A stretch of 46,502 nucleotides of DNA. Source: CAUSKK01 sp963532425. GTDB taxonomy: Bacteria; Pseudomonadota; Gammaproteobacteria; Cardiobacteriales; Cardiobacteriaceae. The stretch lies in assembly GCA_963532425.1 (NCBI GenBank), contig CAUSKK010000016.1:1-46502 (forward strand), read 5' to 3'. Numbering within the stretch: the first letter of the stretch is position 1; the number at the start of each line of letters is the position of its first letter. Made by a program: the position numbers and the translations under genes. This document shows, piece after piece, positions 16,232 through 25,168 of this stretch. The notes below the pieces were generated by a model. The model was not told the origin of the DNA, made no database searches, and worked only from the letters and a program-made list of their open reading frames with translations.

Positions 16232-19200
16232 ATGAAAAAACCACTTTCCCTTCTTATCGCCACGGCCCTGGCCGGCTGTGGGGGCAGTGCCACCAATCCG
16301 GCCCTGAGCACCTTCACCCCCGAAGCGCTTCCCCGGCCCACGGCCACGCCCCAGCCGGCCCCCAATCCACAGCCCACGGCCACGCCCACCTCGGGCCCTC
16401 AACCCGGTGGCGGCAATGGGGGCGGTACCAAACCCACCCCCAGCGCCTCGCCTTCCCAACCCCCTGCGCTTCACCCCCCCCCCCCAACGGCGCCGGCCGG
16501 CCCACCGCCCCCGAACACGGGCCGGCCCCGGCCACTAGCCTCATCGCCAACGTTAGGGACTACGGCGCCAGGGGCGACGGCCAGAGCGATGACACCGACG
16601 CCCTTCAGAAGGCCATCGACGCGGTCAATGCCAAGGGCGGCGGCATCGTGGACGTGCCCGCCGGCACCTACCTCATCGACCCCATGCGGCGCGCCAGTTC
16701 CTACTATGAAACCAGCGGCCTGATTCTGAAGAGCAATGTGATTCTGCGCATGACCGACCGCACGGTGCTGAAGGCCCTGCCCCACGGCTCCCAATTCGCC
16801 TCGGTCATTGCCATCAGCGACGCCACCAATGCCCACCTGCTCGGCGGCACCATCGAGGGCGAACGCGACCGCCATAGCGACGAATACGGCGAATGGGCCC
16901 ACGGCGTGCGCATTAACAACTCCAGCAACGTGGTCATCGAGAAGGTAACGTCGCGCAATCACTGGGGCGACGGCTTCTACATCGGCAAGCGCGCCACCAG
17001 CAAGCTGGCCACGGAAAACATCACCTTCCACCGGGTGAACGCCGAACACAACCGGCGCCAGGGCCTGTCCATCACCTACGGCAAGGACATCCGGGTGCTG
17101 AACTCGCTCTTCCGCGACACCGACGGCACCGACCCGCGCGCCGGCATCGACATTGAGCCGAATAAGGACGAGCAGGTCAGCAACGTGGAAATGCGCGGCA
17201 ACACCTTCATCGGCAACCGCATCGGCATGGTGGCCTCCAACCACATGCACGGCGGCAGCACCTCGGTGAAAAACGTCATCTTTGAGGACAACATCGTGCG
17301 CGGTAACCACGCCGGCATCCTCTTTGTCGGCATCGAGGGCGGCCGGGCGCGCCATAACACCCTCTACCAGCGCCACGACATGCCGAAGAATTACCCCTAC
17401 CACTACCAGTACGGCATTGAGCTACGCAACGGCGCCGTCCAGAAGGTAACTGGCATTGACATCAGCCATAACACCCTCTACGGCGGCAACGTCATCGACC
17501 GCAACACCAGCGGCAATAGCTTCGGCACCAATGCCTTTAAATCCGCCGTCTATGTGTTCGGCGTTGCCCAGCCGGGCCAGAAGCTCACCGCCGAGGTTTA
17601 TGACGGCGACTACGGCGAACTGCGCCGCCACGTGAGCATCGAGGTGCCGCCCCGCTTTATCAGCAGCTACCAGTGGCTGGCCGACGGCGTGGCCATTCCC
17701 GGTGCCACCGCGTCCACCTACACCCTGACCGAGAACGAGCGCGGCAAAAAAATCACCGTCCAGATTGCCTACACCGACAAGACCGGCCAGAAGGAAAACG
17801 CCACCAGTGAAGCCACCCTGCCGGTGGGCTACCGGAACCACGCGCCGACGGACATTCGCGTTAATCCGCTGGTCATCTACGGCAACGAGGACCAGCCGGA
17901 GGTGGGCATTATTCAGACCACCGATGCCGACGCCGGCGACGTGCACCGCTACACCATCGACGACGACCGCTTCGAAATCAACGGCGACTTCCTGAAGATG
18001 AAGCCGGGCCAGCGGCTGGATTACAGCAAGGTGAACAGCCTGAATTTCACCATCACCGCCACCGACCAGCTGGGCGCCTCATTCAGCAAAACCTTCACCG
18101 CCTACGTGCGGGCGCCGCGCGGGGCGCCGGAAATTGGCTTTGGCGATTTCACCATCGACAATCGCACCGTCAGGGAGAACCAGCCCGGCGCCGTCATCGG
18201 CCGGCTCAGCCTGAACGACCGGGACGTGGGCAAAACCCATAAATACTATGTGGTCGACAGGCGCTTCGAGCTGGTCAATGGCCTGACGCTGAAGCTCAAG
18301 GCCGGCCAACAGCTGGACTATGAAACGGAGCCGCTGGCCCGGGTGCACATCATTGCCAGCAACAGCGGCGGCCGCACCATCATGAAGGAGTTCGTGCTCC
18401 AGGTGCTGGACGACCCCAACGAACCGACCACGGCCAGCAATGCCATCGTGGCCGGCCAGCCGGGCCAGCCGACCGGCACCGCCAAAACGGCCGGCACAGT
18501 GGCTTTGGCCCCAGCGGCCCCGGACTCGGCCTCCAGCCCCGCCCAGGCCAGCGCCACCAGCTCCACCCATTCAACCGCCCCCGGCCGAAACGGCCAAAAC
18601 GGCTCGGCCACCGCCGGCGGTAACGACGCTGCCGCCGGCTCGACCCCGGCGAGCCCAACCCCGGCCAGTGCCCGTCCGGACGCTGCCGGCCCGGCCCCCC
18701 GGGTGGATTTGAGCCAGCACTTCCAGACGCCGGAGGAACTGCGCGCCTTGGTAGACCGGGTCAAGGCCGAGGGTGGCACCGCGCTGCAACTGCGCCTGTC
18801 CTCGGACGATGGCTATATGCTGGAGAGCGAAGCGCTCGGCCAGACCCCGGCCACGGCCCGCCGCACCGCCGCCGGCACCTATGAAAACGGCCGCGGTCGG
18901 CCCTTCTACGGCCGCGAGCAGCTGGCCGCGCTGGCCGACTATGCCCGCCGCCAGAATGTGGAACTCATCGCCGAGGTGGATTTTCCCGGGGCCGCCGGTG
19001 GCATTTATCAACTGCTGAAACAGAAAGACCCGGCCCGGGCCGAGCGCCTCTTCCGGGGCAATGGCTCAACGGCCCAGGTGGCCGAGGCCGGCGAGTTTGT
19101 CCGTGAGATTTACAGTGAAGTCTTGCAGGCCCTGCCCGGCAGTCGCCATTTCCATATGGGCGGTGCCGAATTCACCGGCCAGCGCGAAACCAGTGCGGCC

Positions 19201-19401
19201 TTCCTGGACTTTGTCAGCGCCAACGGTCGCTTCCTCCAGAGCCGGGGCGTGCAGCCGCGCCTGTGGAACGACGGCGTCTACAGCGAAGCGCTCCCCCATC
19301 TGGATAGGAGCATCGAAATCGAATGGCGCCGCGCCGGCGACGGTCGCGCCAGCGGCGAAGCGCTTCGGTCCGCCGGTTTCCGGGTGCGGGATAGCCAGTA
19401 A
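16232..19401 (+). CDS. Surface lipoprotein with beta-helix, Ig/cadherin-like and dispersin-like domains; frameshifted at a poly-C tract
   Basis: First of three paralogous lipoproteins. MKKPLSLLIATALAGC gives a lipobox with lipid-bearing Cys16 followed by GG, consistent with outer-membrane sorting. After a Pro/Thr/Ser linker the frame passes a run of 12 C (16474-16485). In this window it stays in the wrong frame and stops at 16723 (163 residues). With one more or two fewer C it would join the downstream frame and give 1056 residues: beta-helix starting NVRDYGARGDG (AlgE-epimerase/pectate-lyase-like), an Ig-like domain (SSYQWLADG), two cadherin-like repeats, a Ser/Ala linker and a GH20 dispersin-like domain. 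The catalytic pair reads Ala979-Glu980 instead of Asp-Glu, and the domain ends before the last barrel strands. GGAG precedes the ATG. The split is read directly; phase variation is inferred. Confidence 0.82.
16474..16485. repeat. Homopolymeric C12 tract in the lipoprotein linker
   Basis: Twelve consecutive C within the Pro-rich linker. Upstream frame and downstream frame differ by one position, so 10 or 13 C would restore one continuous protein. Slippage at such tracts is the usual cause of phase variation in surface proteins. Confidence 0.9.
18701..19391 (+). repeat. 691-bp block shared with 24067-24757
   Basis: Encodes the C-terminal dispersin-like domain. It is nearly identical to the block at 24067-24757, with the same length and only scattered substitutions. 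Similarity stops two codons or fewer before the stop of each gene. Confidence 0.85.
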
Positions 19402-19422
19402 GCGGGCGGCCAGCTCGTCCCT

Positions 19423-19452
19423 ACGGTCGGAGTACGCTCCGGCCGTTTTTTA
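19423..19452 (+). terminator. Intrinsic terminator after the first lipoprotein
   Basis: ACGGTCGGAG-TACG-CTCCGGCCGT, a 10-bp stem with one G-U pair, followed by a T-rich tract (TTTTATT). Confidence 0.85.
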
Positions 19453-19468
19453 TTGGCTGGCCAAACGC

Positions 19469-19516
19469 TGAAGCGCTTCGGCAGGGGAGCGCTTCCCCCG
19501 GAAGCGCTCCCCCCGA
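19469..19516. repeat. Short cluster of GAAGCGCTTC palindromes between lipoprotein genes
   Basis: Three copies in under 50 bp: one exact GAAGCGCTTC and two variants (GGAGCGCTTC, GAAGCGCTCC). Confidence 0.75.
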
Positions 19517-19589
19517 CGATTAGCCCGACAAAGCCCGGCGGCGCGCCGGTTGCTTAGTTCGTGCCAGTCTTTCTATTAATGGAGTCCCC

Positions 19590-22500
19590 ATGAAACCCCA
19601 ACTGCTCCCCCTACTTATCGCGGCGGTGCTGACCGGCTGCGGCGGCAACGCCACCAATCCGGCCCTGAGCACCTTTATTCCCGAAGCGCTGCCCCGGCCT
19701 AGTGTTAGTCCAACGGCCACGCCTCCGGCCCCGCCGAGCCCCAGCGCTGCGCCCACGCCCACGGCTACTCCCAGCCCCACCGCCGCCCCTGGCCAACTGC
19801 CAGGCCTAAGTCTCAGTGGCCCCGGAGAAATCCGCGAGGGCAACCGGGCCACCTACACCGTTAGCCTCGACCTGGCCCCGCTGCCCCCGGCCAACTCCGC
19901 CGCCGAACTGCTCGCCAATCTAAAGGCTAATCCGGGCCTGCTCTTCGGCCAGCATCAGGGCCTGCGGGTCGGCCGCGCCGCCGCTGACAGCCAGGGCCAC
20001 CGTTCCGACGTTCACGCCCTAACCGGCCGCTACCCGGCCATCGTCGGTTTGGCCCTGATGGAAGAACCCATGGAACGGAGCAAAAGCGACCGGGAGAATG
20101 CCCAGCTCATGGGCGCGGAAATCGCCAAAATCGACGCCATCGGCGCCATCGCCGCCATTTCCGCCCACTGGGACAACCCCATGCCCGGGCCCAACGGCGC
20201 CAACGATTTTTCCCAGGTCAATCTCCGCCGGCTGCTGCCCGGCGGCGACCTGAATGGCACGCTGAACCGCTGGCTCGATATGGTGGCCCTCATGGCCCAG
20301 CAGGCGGTGCGGGCCGACGGCAGCCGCATTCCCTTTATCTTCCGGCCGCTGCACGAGGGCAACGGCAGCTGGGCCTGGTGGTACTACGAGCGCGGCGGCG
20401 CCGACGCCTACAAGGAATTGTTCCGCTACATCGTCAAATACCTGCGCGACCACGGCACGGCCGGGCAAATGCTGGTGGCCTTCGCTCCCAACGGCAACTT
20501 CAACGGTGAGGCGCGTCGCTACCAGCTGCTCTACCCGGGCGATGATGTGGTGGATATCCTCGGCTACGACGGCTACGACACGAACGTGGCCAAACTCGCC
20601 AAAGAGGGCTGGGTGCAGGAAACGGTAACCGACCTGGCCATGCTGGTGCGCCTGGCCGAAGCCCGGGGCAAGGTGGCGGCGCTGACCGAATTCGGCCGTA
20701 ACGGCGCCAAGATGATTAAAACCCGGGGCAATGTGGATAGCGAGTTTTACACCGACCTGCTCCGGGCCATTCTTGCCGACCCCAGCGCCCGCAAAATCGC
20801 CTACCTGATGACCTGGGCCAACTGGGGCGATAACGAAGTCTACGTACCGAAGCCGGGCGAGGAGCTGGCGGAAAACTTCAAAGCCTTCGTCCGGCAGCTC
20901 CAGCTGACCCGTGTGGCCGACCGGGACATTAGCGTCGATGTGGCCATCGAACCGGGCACTACCGACGCCAACGACTTGAGCCTTGACCGCTCGCAGCTGA
21001 CCATTCGTCGGGGGGAAAACCGTGCCCGTTTCACCGTGGCGGCGGTGGCCGATGGCCAGAGCGAAGGGGATGAAAGCTATACCGTGAAAATCCTCAATCC
21101 GCAGGGGGCGGTGCTCAGCACTGGCCGCGACCGGGTCGCCACCGTCCTCCACGATGCGCCAATCCCACCCACCCCCAGCGCTTCGCCCTCGGCAACCCCA
21201 ACGGTCGTTCCCAGCCCGAGCGCTTCGCCGGCCCCAATCCCGACGGCGGCCCCCAAGCCAAGCGCTTCGCCTGCGCCAACGGCGGTTCCCAGTCCGAACC
21301 CAAGCGCTTCGCCAACACCGGCGCCAAGCCCCAGCGCTTCGCCCGCACCAAGCGCTTCGCCAACGGCTGTCCCAACCCCTAGCGCTTCGCCAACACCAGC
21401 GCCAAGCCCAAGCGCTTCGGTTACGCCAACTGCGGTTCCTAGCCCAAGCGCTTCGCCCAGCGCCCCCCCGGCGCCCACGGTTAAAAATATGGCCGAGGCC
21501 CTGGCGGCGGTGGCCCGGGACGGCAGCCTAAATGCCATCACCATCAACGACGGCCAGAACGTCCTAACCTTCACGAAGAACGGCAGTGGCAACTACACTT
21601 CGCCCCATCTGGCCGGCTGGACGACGACCATCGACAGGGTGGTGCCCGTGGCCATCTTCCACATTGACGCCGACAACAACATCAGCGCCGCCCTCGACCG
21701 GGCCCTGCGCTTCATCAATGGTCGGCCGGCCATGACCCTCAGTTTTCCCAAGGAGGCCAGCCTGACCCTCAGCCAGCAGCTGAACGTGCCCAGCCATATC
21801 AAACTGGCCGGCCATAACAGCCTGATTCGCACCGTACGCGGCGGCCGCTATCCCGAGGAGACGGCCCTCTTTCTCGATAATCTGACCCGGGATGTGGAAA
21901 TCGACGGCCTGCGCCTGGATTTGGCCGACACGCCGGGCCTGAAGGGTATCCACGGCTACACCGTCGCCGACGTGAGCATTCGCCATAGCCAAATCCTCAA
22001 CGTGCGCGGTCCCAACCACAAGGCGGCGGCGGCCATCAGCTTCGTCAGCGGCCTCAGCGGGCCCATCGAGAGGGTCTTGATTGAAAACAACCTGCTCCAG
22101 GCCAGCCTCGGCACCGACCGCAACGGCGAGGCCCAGACCGTCGGCATTCGCTTCAACGGCGCCCTCCAGGTCAATCCGGCCTATCGCGGTGCCAAGGCGC
22201 GGCTGTGGCAGGAAATGACCGAAAACGGCTTCATCGAGCCGGCCGACCCGAACCGGCCGGTGCGCCAAATCACCATCAGAAACAACATCATCGACGGCGG
22301 CTACTATGGCATCGAGTTCTCCACGGTCAGCGACAGCCTCATCGCCGGCAACCACATCAGCAACAACGTGCGCAATATTTCCCTGCAGAACCACAGTGCC
22401 CGCAACCAGCTGCGCCATAACCTGCTCACCGATGCCGTCTCCGCCTCGGTGCATCTGGCCTACCAGTCCGATGACAACGTCATCAGCGGCAACGCCATCG

Positions 22501-24761
22501 CCAGCGAACGCAGCACCGGCCAACCGCCCCTGCAGGCCTATCAGGCCAGCAAAAACAACGTGTTCGAGCTAAACCGCATCAACAGCGTTGCCAATGCCTC
22601 CATGAATCTGGTCTATGTGGGCCCGGATTCCAGCGGCGTGCAGGTCAAGGACAATCTGCTCAGCGGCCGGGCCAGCAAGGCGGCCATTGCGGTGGAATCG
22701 GTCTGGGACAGCCAGTCCGCCGGCAGCGAAAAGGCCGCCTACGCCCAGGGCACCGGCGCCGACGACCCGTCCGTTGCCGACCACCACGTGAGCTACAAGG
22801 GCGGCCACGGCAGCCTCGATGGCGTACATATCAGCGGCAATATTCTGGCGGTGCAGCTGACCCGGGACACGGCGGCCACGGACATTGCGCCGCTGGTCTA
22901 TGTGGGCGCCGACACCGCCACCGGTCTGGGCAGCGCCGCTTTGGTGAATAAAACGCCCAAACGCATCATCGGTAACATCAACAACCTGACCATCGCCGAC
23001 AATCCCTGGCTGGTGATGCCGGAGCTGCGGCCGAGTGTCCAGCGTGAGGCCATTCGCCAGCATCGCGGCACGAATAATCCCCAGCTGCCGCTGCCCAGCA
23101 TCGACCTGAAGGGCAACGGCCTGTTGCCCCGCCCCGAGGGCATTCACCGGCGCGGCGATACGGTCTACAGCAACAAGGACTACAGCTTGCAGGCCGGCGA
23201 AGCCAATCTGGTGCTCCTGGGGGAAAGCCAGTTCGGCCGGCTCGGCGGGGTGATTACGGAGGAAAGCAATCTCAACGGCAGCGGCAACGACGGCGCCAAC
23301 CGGCTGCTCGGCAACGGCCAGGCCAACCGCTTGAACGGCGGTGGCGGCGATGACCAGCTGGACGGCAACCTGGGCAACGACACCTTGACCGGCGGCCCCG
23401 GTGCCGACAGCTTCATCTTCGCCAGCAAGATTCCCCTGCAGGAGAACCGCAGCGAGAAGCTCGGCGGCCCGGCGCTGGAATACCGCAGCACCCGGGAACA
23501 CAACAACCTCGACACCATCACCGATTTCAACGCCGGCGAGGGCGACAGCATCGGCCTGGCGCGGACGGTCTTCGGCGAGCTAAGCGGCAACTGGTTCGTC
23601 AGCGACCCGGCCACGGCCACGGCGGAAACCCGGGTGATTTACCAGAACGGCACCCTCTACCACGACCCGGACGGCAGCGGCAGCCGCTATGCGCCCCAGC
23701 CCTTCGCGCTGCTGAGCGGGGCGCCGGCGCTGGCTAAGGCCGATTTCCGCTCGGTGGCCGTTAGCCATCAGCTCGGCGCCGAAGGCCATCGACTCAGCGC
23801 CGTGGCCGGCATCTTTGCCCGCCACGGGGCCGACACCGCCGCCCGGGCCGGGGCATGGGCAGAAAAGGCCCCGGGAAGCGCTTCGTCCCACCCGGCGGTC
23901 GAGGCCAGTCCACCGGCCGAGGCCCATAAAGCGAAGGCGGCCGCCGAGGCCAATCCACCGGCCGAGGCCAATCCACCGAAGGCAACCGCCGAGGCCAATA
24001 AAGCGAAAACCGAGGAAGCGCGCGGCGCCCCGGCGCCGGCCAGCCATTCGGAGTTGGCCGCCGCCCGGGTGGATTTGAGCCAGCACTTCCAGACGCCGGA
24101 CGAGCTGCGCGCGCTAATCGACCGGGTCAAGGCCGAGGGGGGTTCCGCGCTGCAGCTGCGCCTGTCCTCGGACGAGGGCTATGTGCTGGAGAGCGAAGCG
24201 CTCGGCCAGACCCCGACCACCGCCCGCCGCACCGCCGCCGGCACCTATGAAAACGGCCTCGGCCAGCCCTTCTACGGCCGCGACCAGCTGGCCGCGCTGG
24301 CCGACTATGCCCGCCGCCAAAACGTGGAACTCATCGCCGAGGTGGATTTCCCCGGGGCCGCCGGCGGTATTTATCAACTGCTGAAACAAAAAGACCCGGC
24401 CAAGGCCGAGCGCCTCTTCCGGGGTAACGGTTCGACGGCCAACGTGGCCGAGGCCGGCGAGTTTGTCCGTGAGATTTACAGTGAAGTCTTGCAGGCCCTG
24501 CCCGGCAGCCGCCATTTCCACCTGGGCGGTGCCGAATTCACCGGCCAGCGTGAAACCAGCGCGGCCTTCCTGGATTTTGTCAGTGCCAACGGCCGTTTTC
24601 TGCAATCACGGGGCGTGCAGCCGCGCCTGTGGAACGACGGCGTCTACAGCGAAGCGCTTCCCCATCTGGATAGGAGCATCGAAATCGAATGGCGCCGCAG
24701 CGGCGACGGTCGCGCCAGCGGCGAAGCGCTTCGGTCCGCCGGCTTCCGGGTGCGGGACTAG
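19590..24761 (+). CDS. Giant surface lipoprotein with GH26, Calx-beta, beta-helix, RTX and dispersin-like domains
   Basis: A 1723-residue paralogue. The lipobox LTGC gives Cys17. Order: Pro/Ser/Thr linker (about 30-70); first half of a Calx-beta domain (75-100, LSGPGEIREGNRATYTVSL); GH26 glycosidase domain (about 105-440) with acid/base Glu256 in HEGNGSWAWW and nucleophile Glu367 in LTEFGRNG; second half of Calx-beta (445-510, ending GDESYTVKI); PSAS-rich linker (about 524-628); parallel beta-helix (about 630-1150); RTX calcium repeats (about 1230-1275, GGGGDDQLDG) with a serralysin-like tail; Ala/Pro/Glu linker; dispersin-like GH20 (1492 on) with Ala1648-Glu1649 in place of Asp-Glu. The GH26 residues are intact, so mannanase-like activity is plausible. 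The stop shares CTAG with convergent merR. Domain limits are approximate. Confidence 0.85.
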   Translation: MKPQLLPLLIAAVLTGCGGNATNPALSTFIPEALPRPSVSPTATPPAPPSPSAAPTPTATPSPTAAPGQLPGLSLSGPGEIREGNRATYTVSLDLAPLPPANSAAELLANLKANPGLLFGQHQGLRVGRAAADSQGHRSDVHALTGRYPAIVGLALMEEPMERSKSDRENAQLMGAEIAKIDAIGAIAAISAHWDNPMPGPNGANDFSQVNLRRLLPGGDLNGTLNRWLDMVALMAQQAVRADGSRIPFIFRPLHEGNGSWAWWYYERGGADAYKELFRYIVKYLRDHGTAGQMLVAFAPNGNFNGEARRYQLLYPGDDVVDILGYDGYDTNVAKLAKEGWVQETVTDLAMLVRLAEARGKVAALTEFGRNGAKMIKTRGNVDSEFYTDLLRAILADPSARKIAYLMTWANWGDNEVYVPKPGEELAENFKAFVRQLQLTRVADRDISVDVAIEPGTTDANDLSLDRSQLTIRRGENRARFTVAAVADGQSEGDESYTVKILNPQGAVLSTGRDRVATVLHDAPIPPTPSASPSATPTVVPSPSASPAPIPTAAPKPSASPAPTAVPSPNPSASPTPAPSPSASPAPSASPTAVPTPSASPTPAPSPSASVTPTAVPSPSASPSAPPAPTVKNMAEALAAVARDGSLNAITINDGQNVLTFTKNGSGNYTSPHLAGWTTTIDRVVPVAIFHIDADNNISAALDRALRFINGRPAMTLSFPKEASLTLSQQLNVPSHIKLAGHNSLIRTVRGGRYPEETALFLDNLTRDVEIDGLRLDLADTPGLKGIHGYTVADVSIRHSQILNVRGPNHKAAAAISFVSGLSGPIERVLIENNLLQASLGTDRNGEAQTVGIRFNGALQVNPAYRGAKARLWQEMTENGFIEPADPNRPVRQITIRNNIIDGGYYGIEFSTVSDSLIAGNHISNNVRNISLQNHSARNQLRHNLLTDAVSASVHLAYQSDDNVISGNAIASERSTGQPPLQAYQASKNNVFELNRINSVANASMNLVYVGPDSSGVQVKDNLLSGRASKAAIAVESVWDSQSAGSEKAAYAQGTGADDPSVADHHVSYKGGHGSLDGVHISGNILAVQLTRDTAATDIAPLVYVGADTATGLGSAALVNKTPKRIIGNINNLTIADNPWLVMPELRPSVQREAIRQHRGTNNPQLPLPSIDLKGNGLLPRPEGIHRRGDTVYSNKDYSLQAGEANLVLLGESQFGRLGGVITEESNLNGSGNDGANRLLGNGQANRLNGGGGDDQLDGNLGNDTLTGGPGADSFIFASKIPLQENRSEKLGGPALEYRSTREHNNLDTITDFNAGEGDSIGLARTVFGELSGNWFVSDPATATAETRVIYQNGTLYHDPDGSGSRYAPQPFALLSGAPALAKADFRSVAVSHQLGAEGHRLSAVAGIFARHGADTAARAGAWAEKAPGSASSHPAVEASPPAEAHKAKAAAEANPPAEANPPKATAEANKAKTEEARGAPAPASHSELAAARVDLSQHFQTPDELRALIDRVKAEGGSALQLRLSSDEGYVLESEALGQTPTTARRTAAGTYENGLGQPFYGRDQLAALADYARRQNVELIAEVDFPGAAGGIYQLLKQKDPAKAERLFRGNGSTANVAEAGEFVREIYSEVLQALPGSRHFHLGGAEFTGQRETSAAFLDFVSANGRFLQSRGVQPRLWNDGVYSEALPHLDRSIEIEWRRSGDGRASGEALRSAGFRVRD
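21165..21475 (+). repeat. PSAS-encoding linker repeats built on AGCGCTTCG
   Basis: A stretch of about 310 bp inside the second lipoprotein gene encodes Pro, Ser and Ala almost only. The unit CCNAGCGCTTCGCC recurs about 15 times; AGCGCTTC is the core of the genome palindrome and here encodes Ser-Ala-Ser. The third lipoprotein has a shorter version near 43470-43560. Confidence 0.8.
24067..24757 (+). repeat. 691-bp block shared with 18701-19391
   Basis: Second copy of the dispersin-like coding block; equal length, near-identical sequence to the copy in the first lipoprotein, ending just before the stop codon. Confidence 0.85.
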
Positions 24762-25102
24762 GCCCCGGCCGGCGATTCCCCCAGCAGCCGGGCCAGCAGC
24801 GCTTCGGTTTCCGCCAGCTGGGCGAGCCGGGCCCGGTTTTCCGCCCGGCAGGCGCGCAGCTGGGCCCGCAGCTCATCGCACAGGGGTGCCGGCCCCAGGC
24901 AGTCCAGCAGCTGCGCCACCTCCTTCAACGCCAGGCCGGCCCGCTGCAGCAGGCGAATCTTCGCCACCCGCGCCACGTCCGTTTCCGCATATTGCCGATA
25001 GCCGGCCGCCGTCCGCACCGGGCTGAGCAGGCCCTGTTCCTCGTAAAAGCGCAGCATGCGTTCGCTCACGCCGGTGCGCCGGGCCAGTTCACCAATTTTC
25101 AT
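24758..25102 (-). CDS. MerR family transcriptional regulator
   Basis: A 114-residue MerR protein. The N-terminal winged helix is MKIGELARRTGVSERMLRFYEEQGLLSP, continuing with GYRQYAETDVARVAKI; then a coiled-coil dimerisation helix. The effector region is short and lacks an obvious cysteine metal site, so it is not clearly a metal sensor. ATG 25102 follows GAGGAA. The 67-bp divergent gap to the alpha/beta hydrolase holds a promoter with 19-bp spacing, the standard MerR target, so it should control genes 25169-26078. Its stop codon shares CTAG with the stop of the convergent lipoprotein gene. Confidence 0.92.
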   Translation of the reverse strand: MKIGELARRTGVSERMLRFYEEQGLLSPVRTAAGYRQYAETDVARVAKIRLLQRAGLALKEVAQLLDCLGPAPLCDELRAQLRACRAENRARLAQLAETEALLARLLGESPAGA

Positions 25103-25113
25103 CGTTCCTCCGT

Positions 25114-25144
25114 TTGACCTTGACAGCGTGTCATAGTCTAAGCT
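25114..25144 (+). promoter_or_regulatory. MerR-type promoter and operator
   Basis: TTGACC at 25114-25119 and TAAGCT at 25139-25144 are separated by 19 bp, the long spacing MerR proteins correct by twisting DNA. The spacer holds the imperfect inverted repeat CTTGACA-GCG-TGTCATAG. Confidence 0.7.
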
Positions 25145-25168
25145 CGCCCCTTTTTTCAGGAGCAAGCC

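Noticed and set aside
20019..24605. Minus-strand frames opposite the second lipoprotein
   Set aside because: Antisense to a protein with clear domains, without ribosome sites or recognisable motifs.
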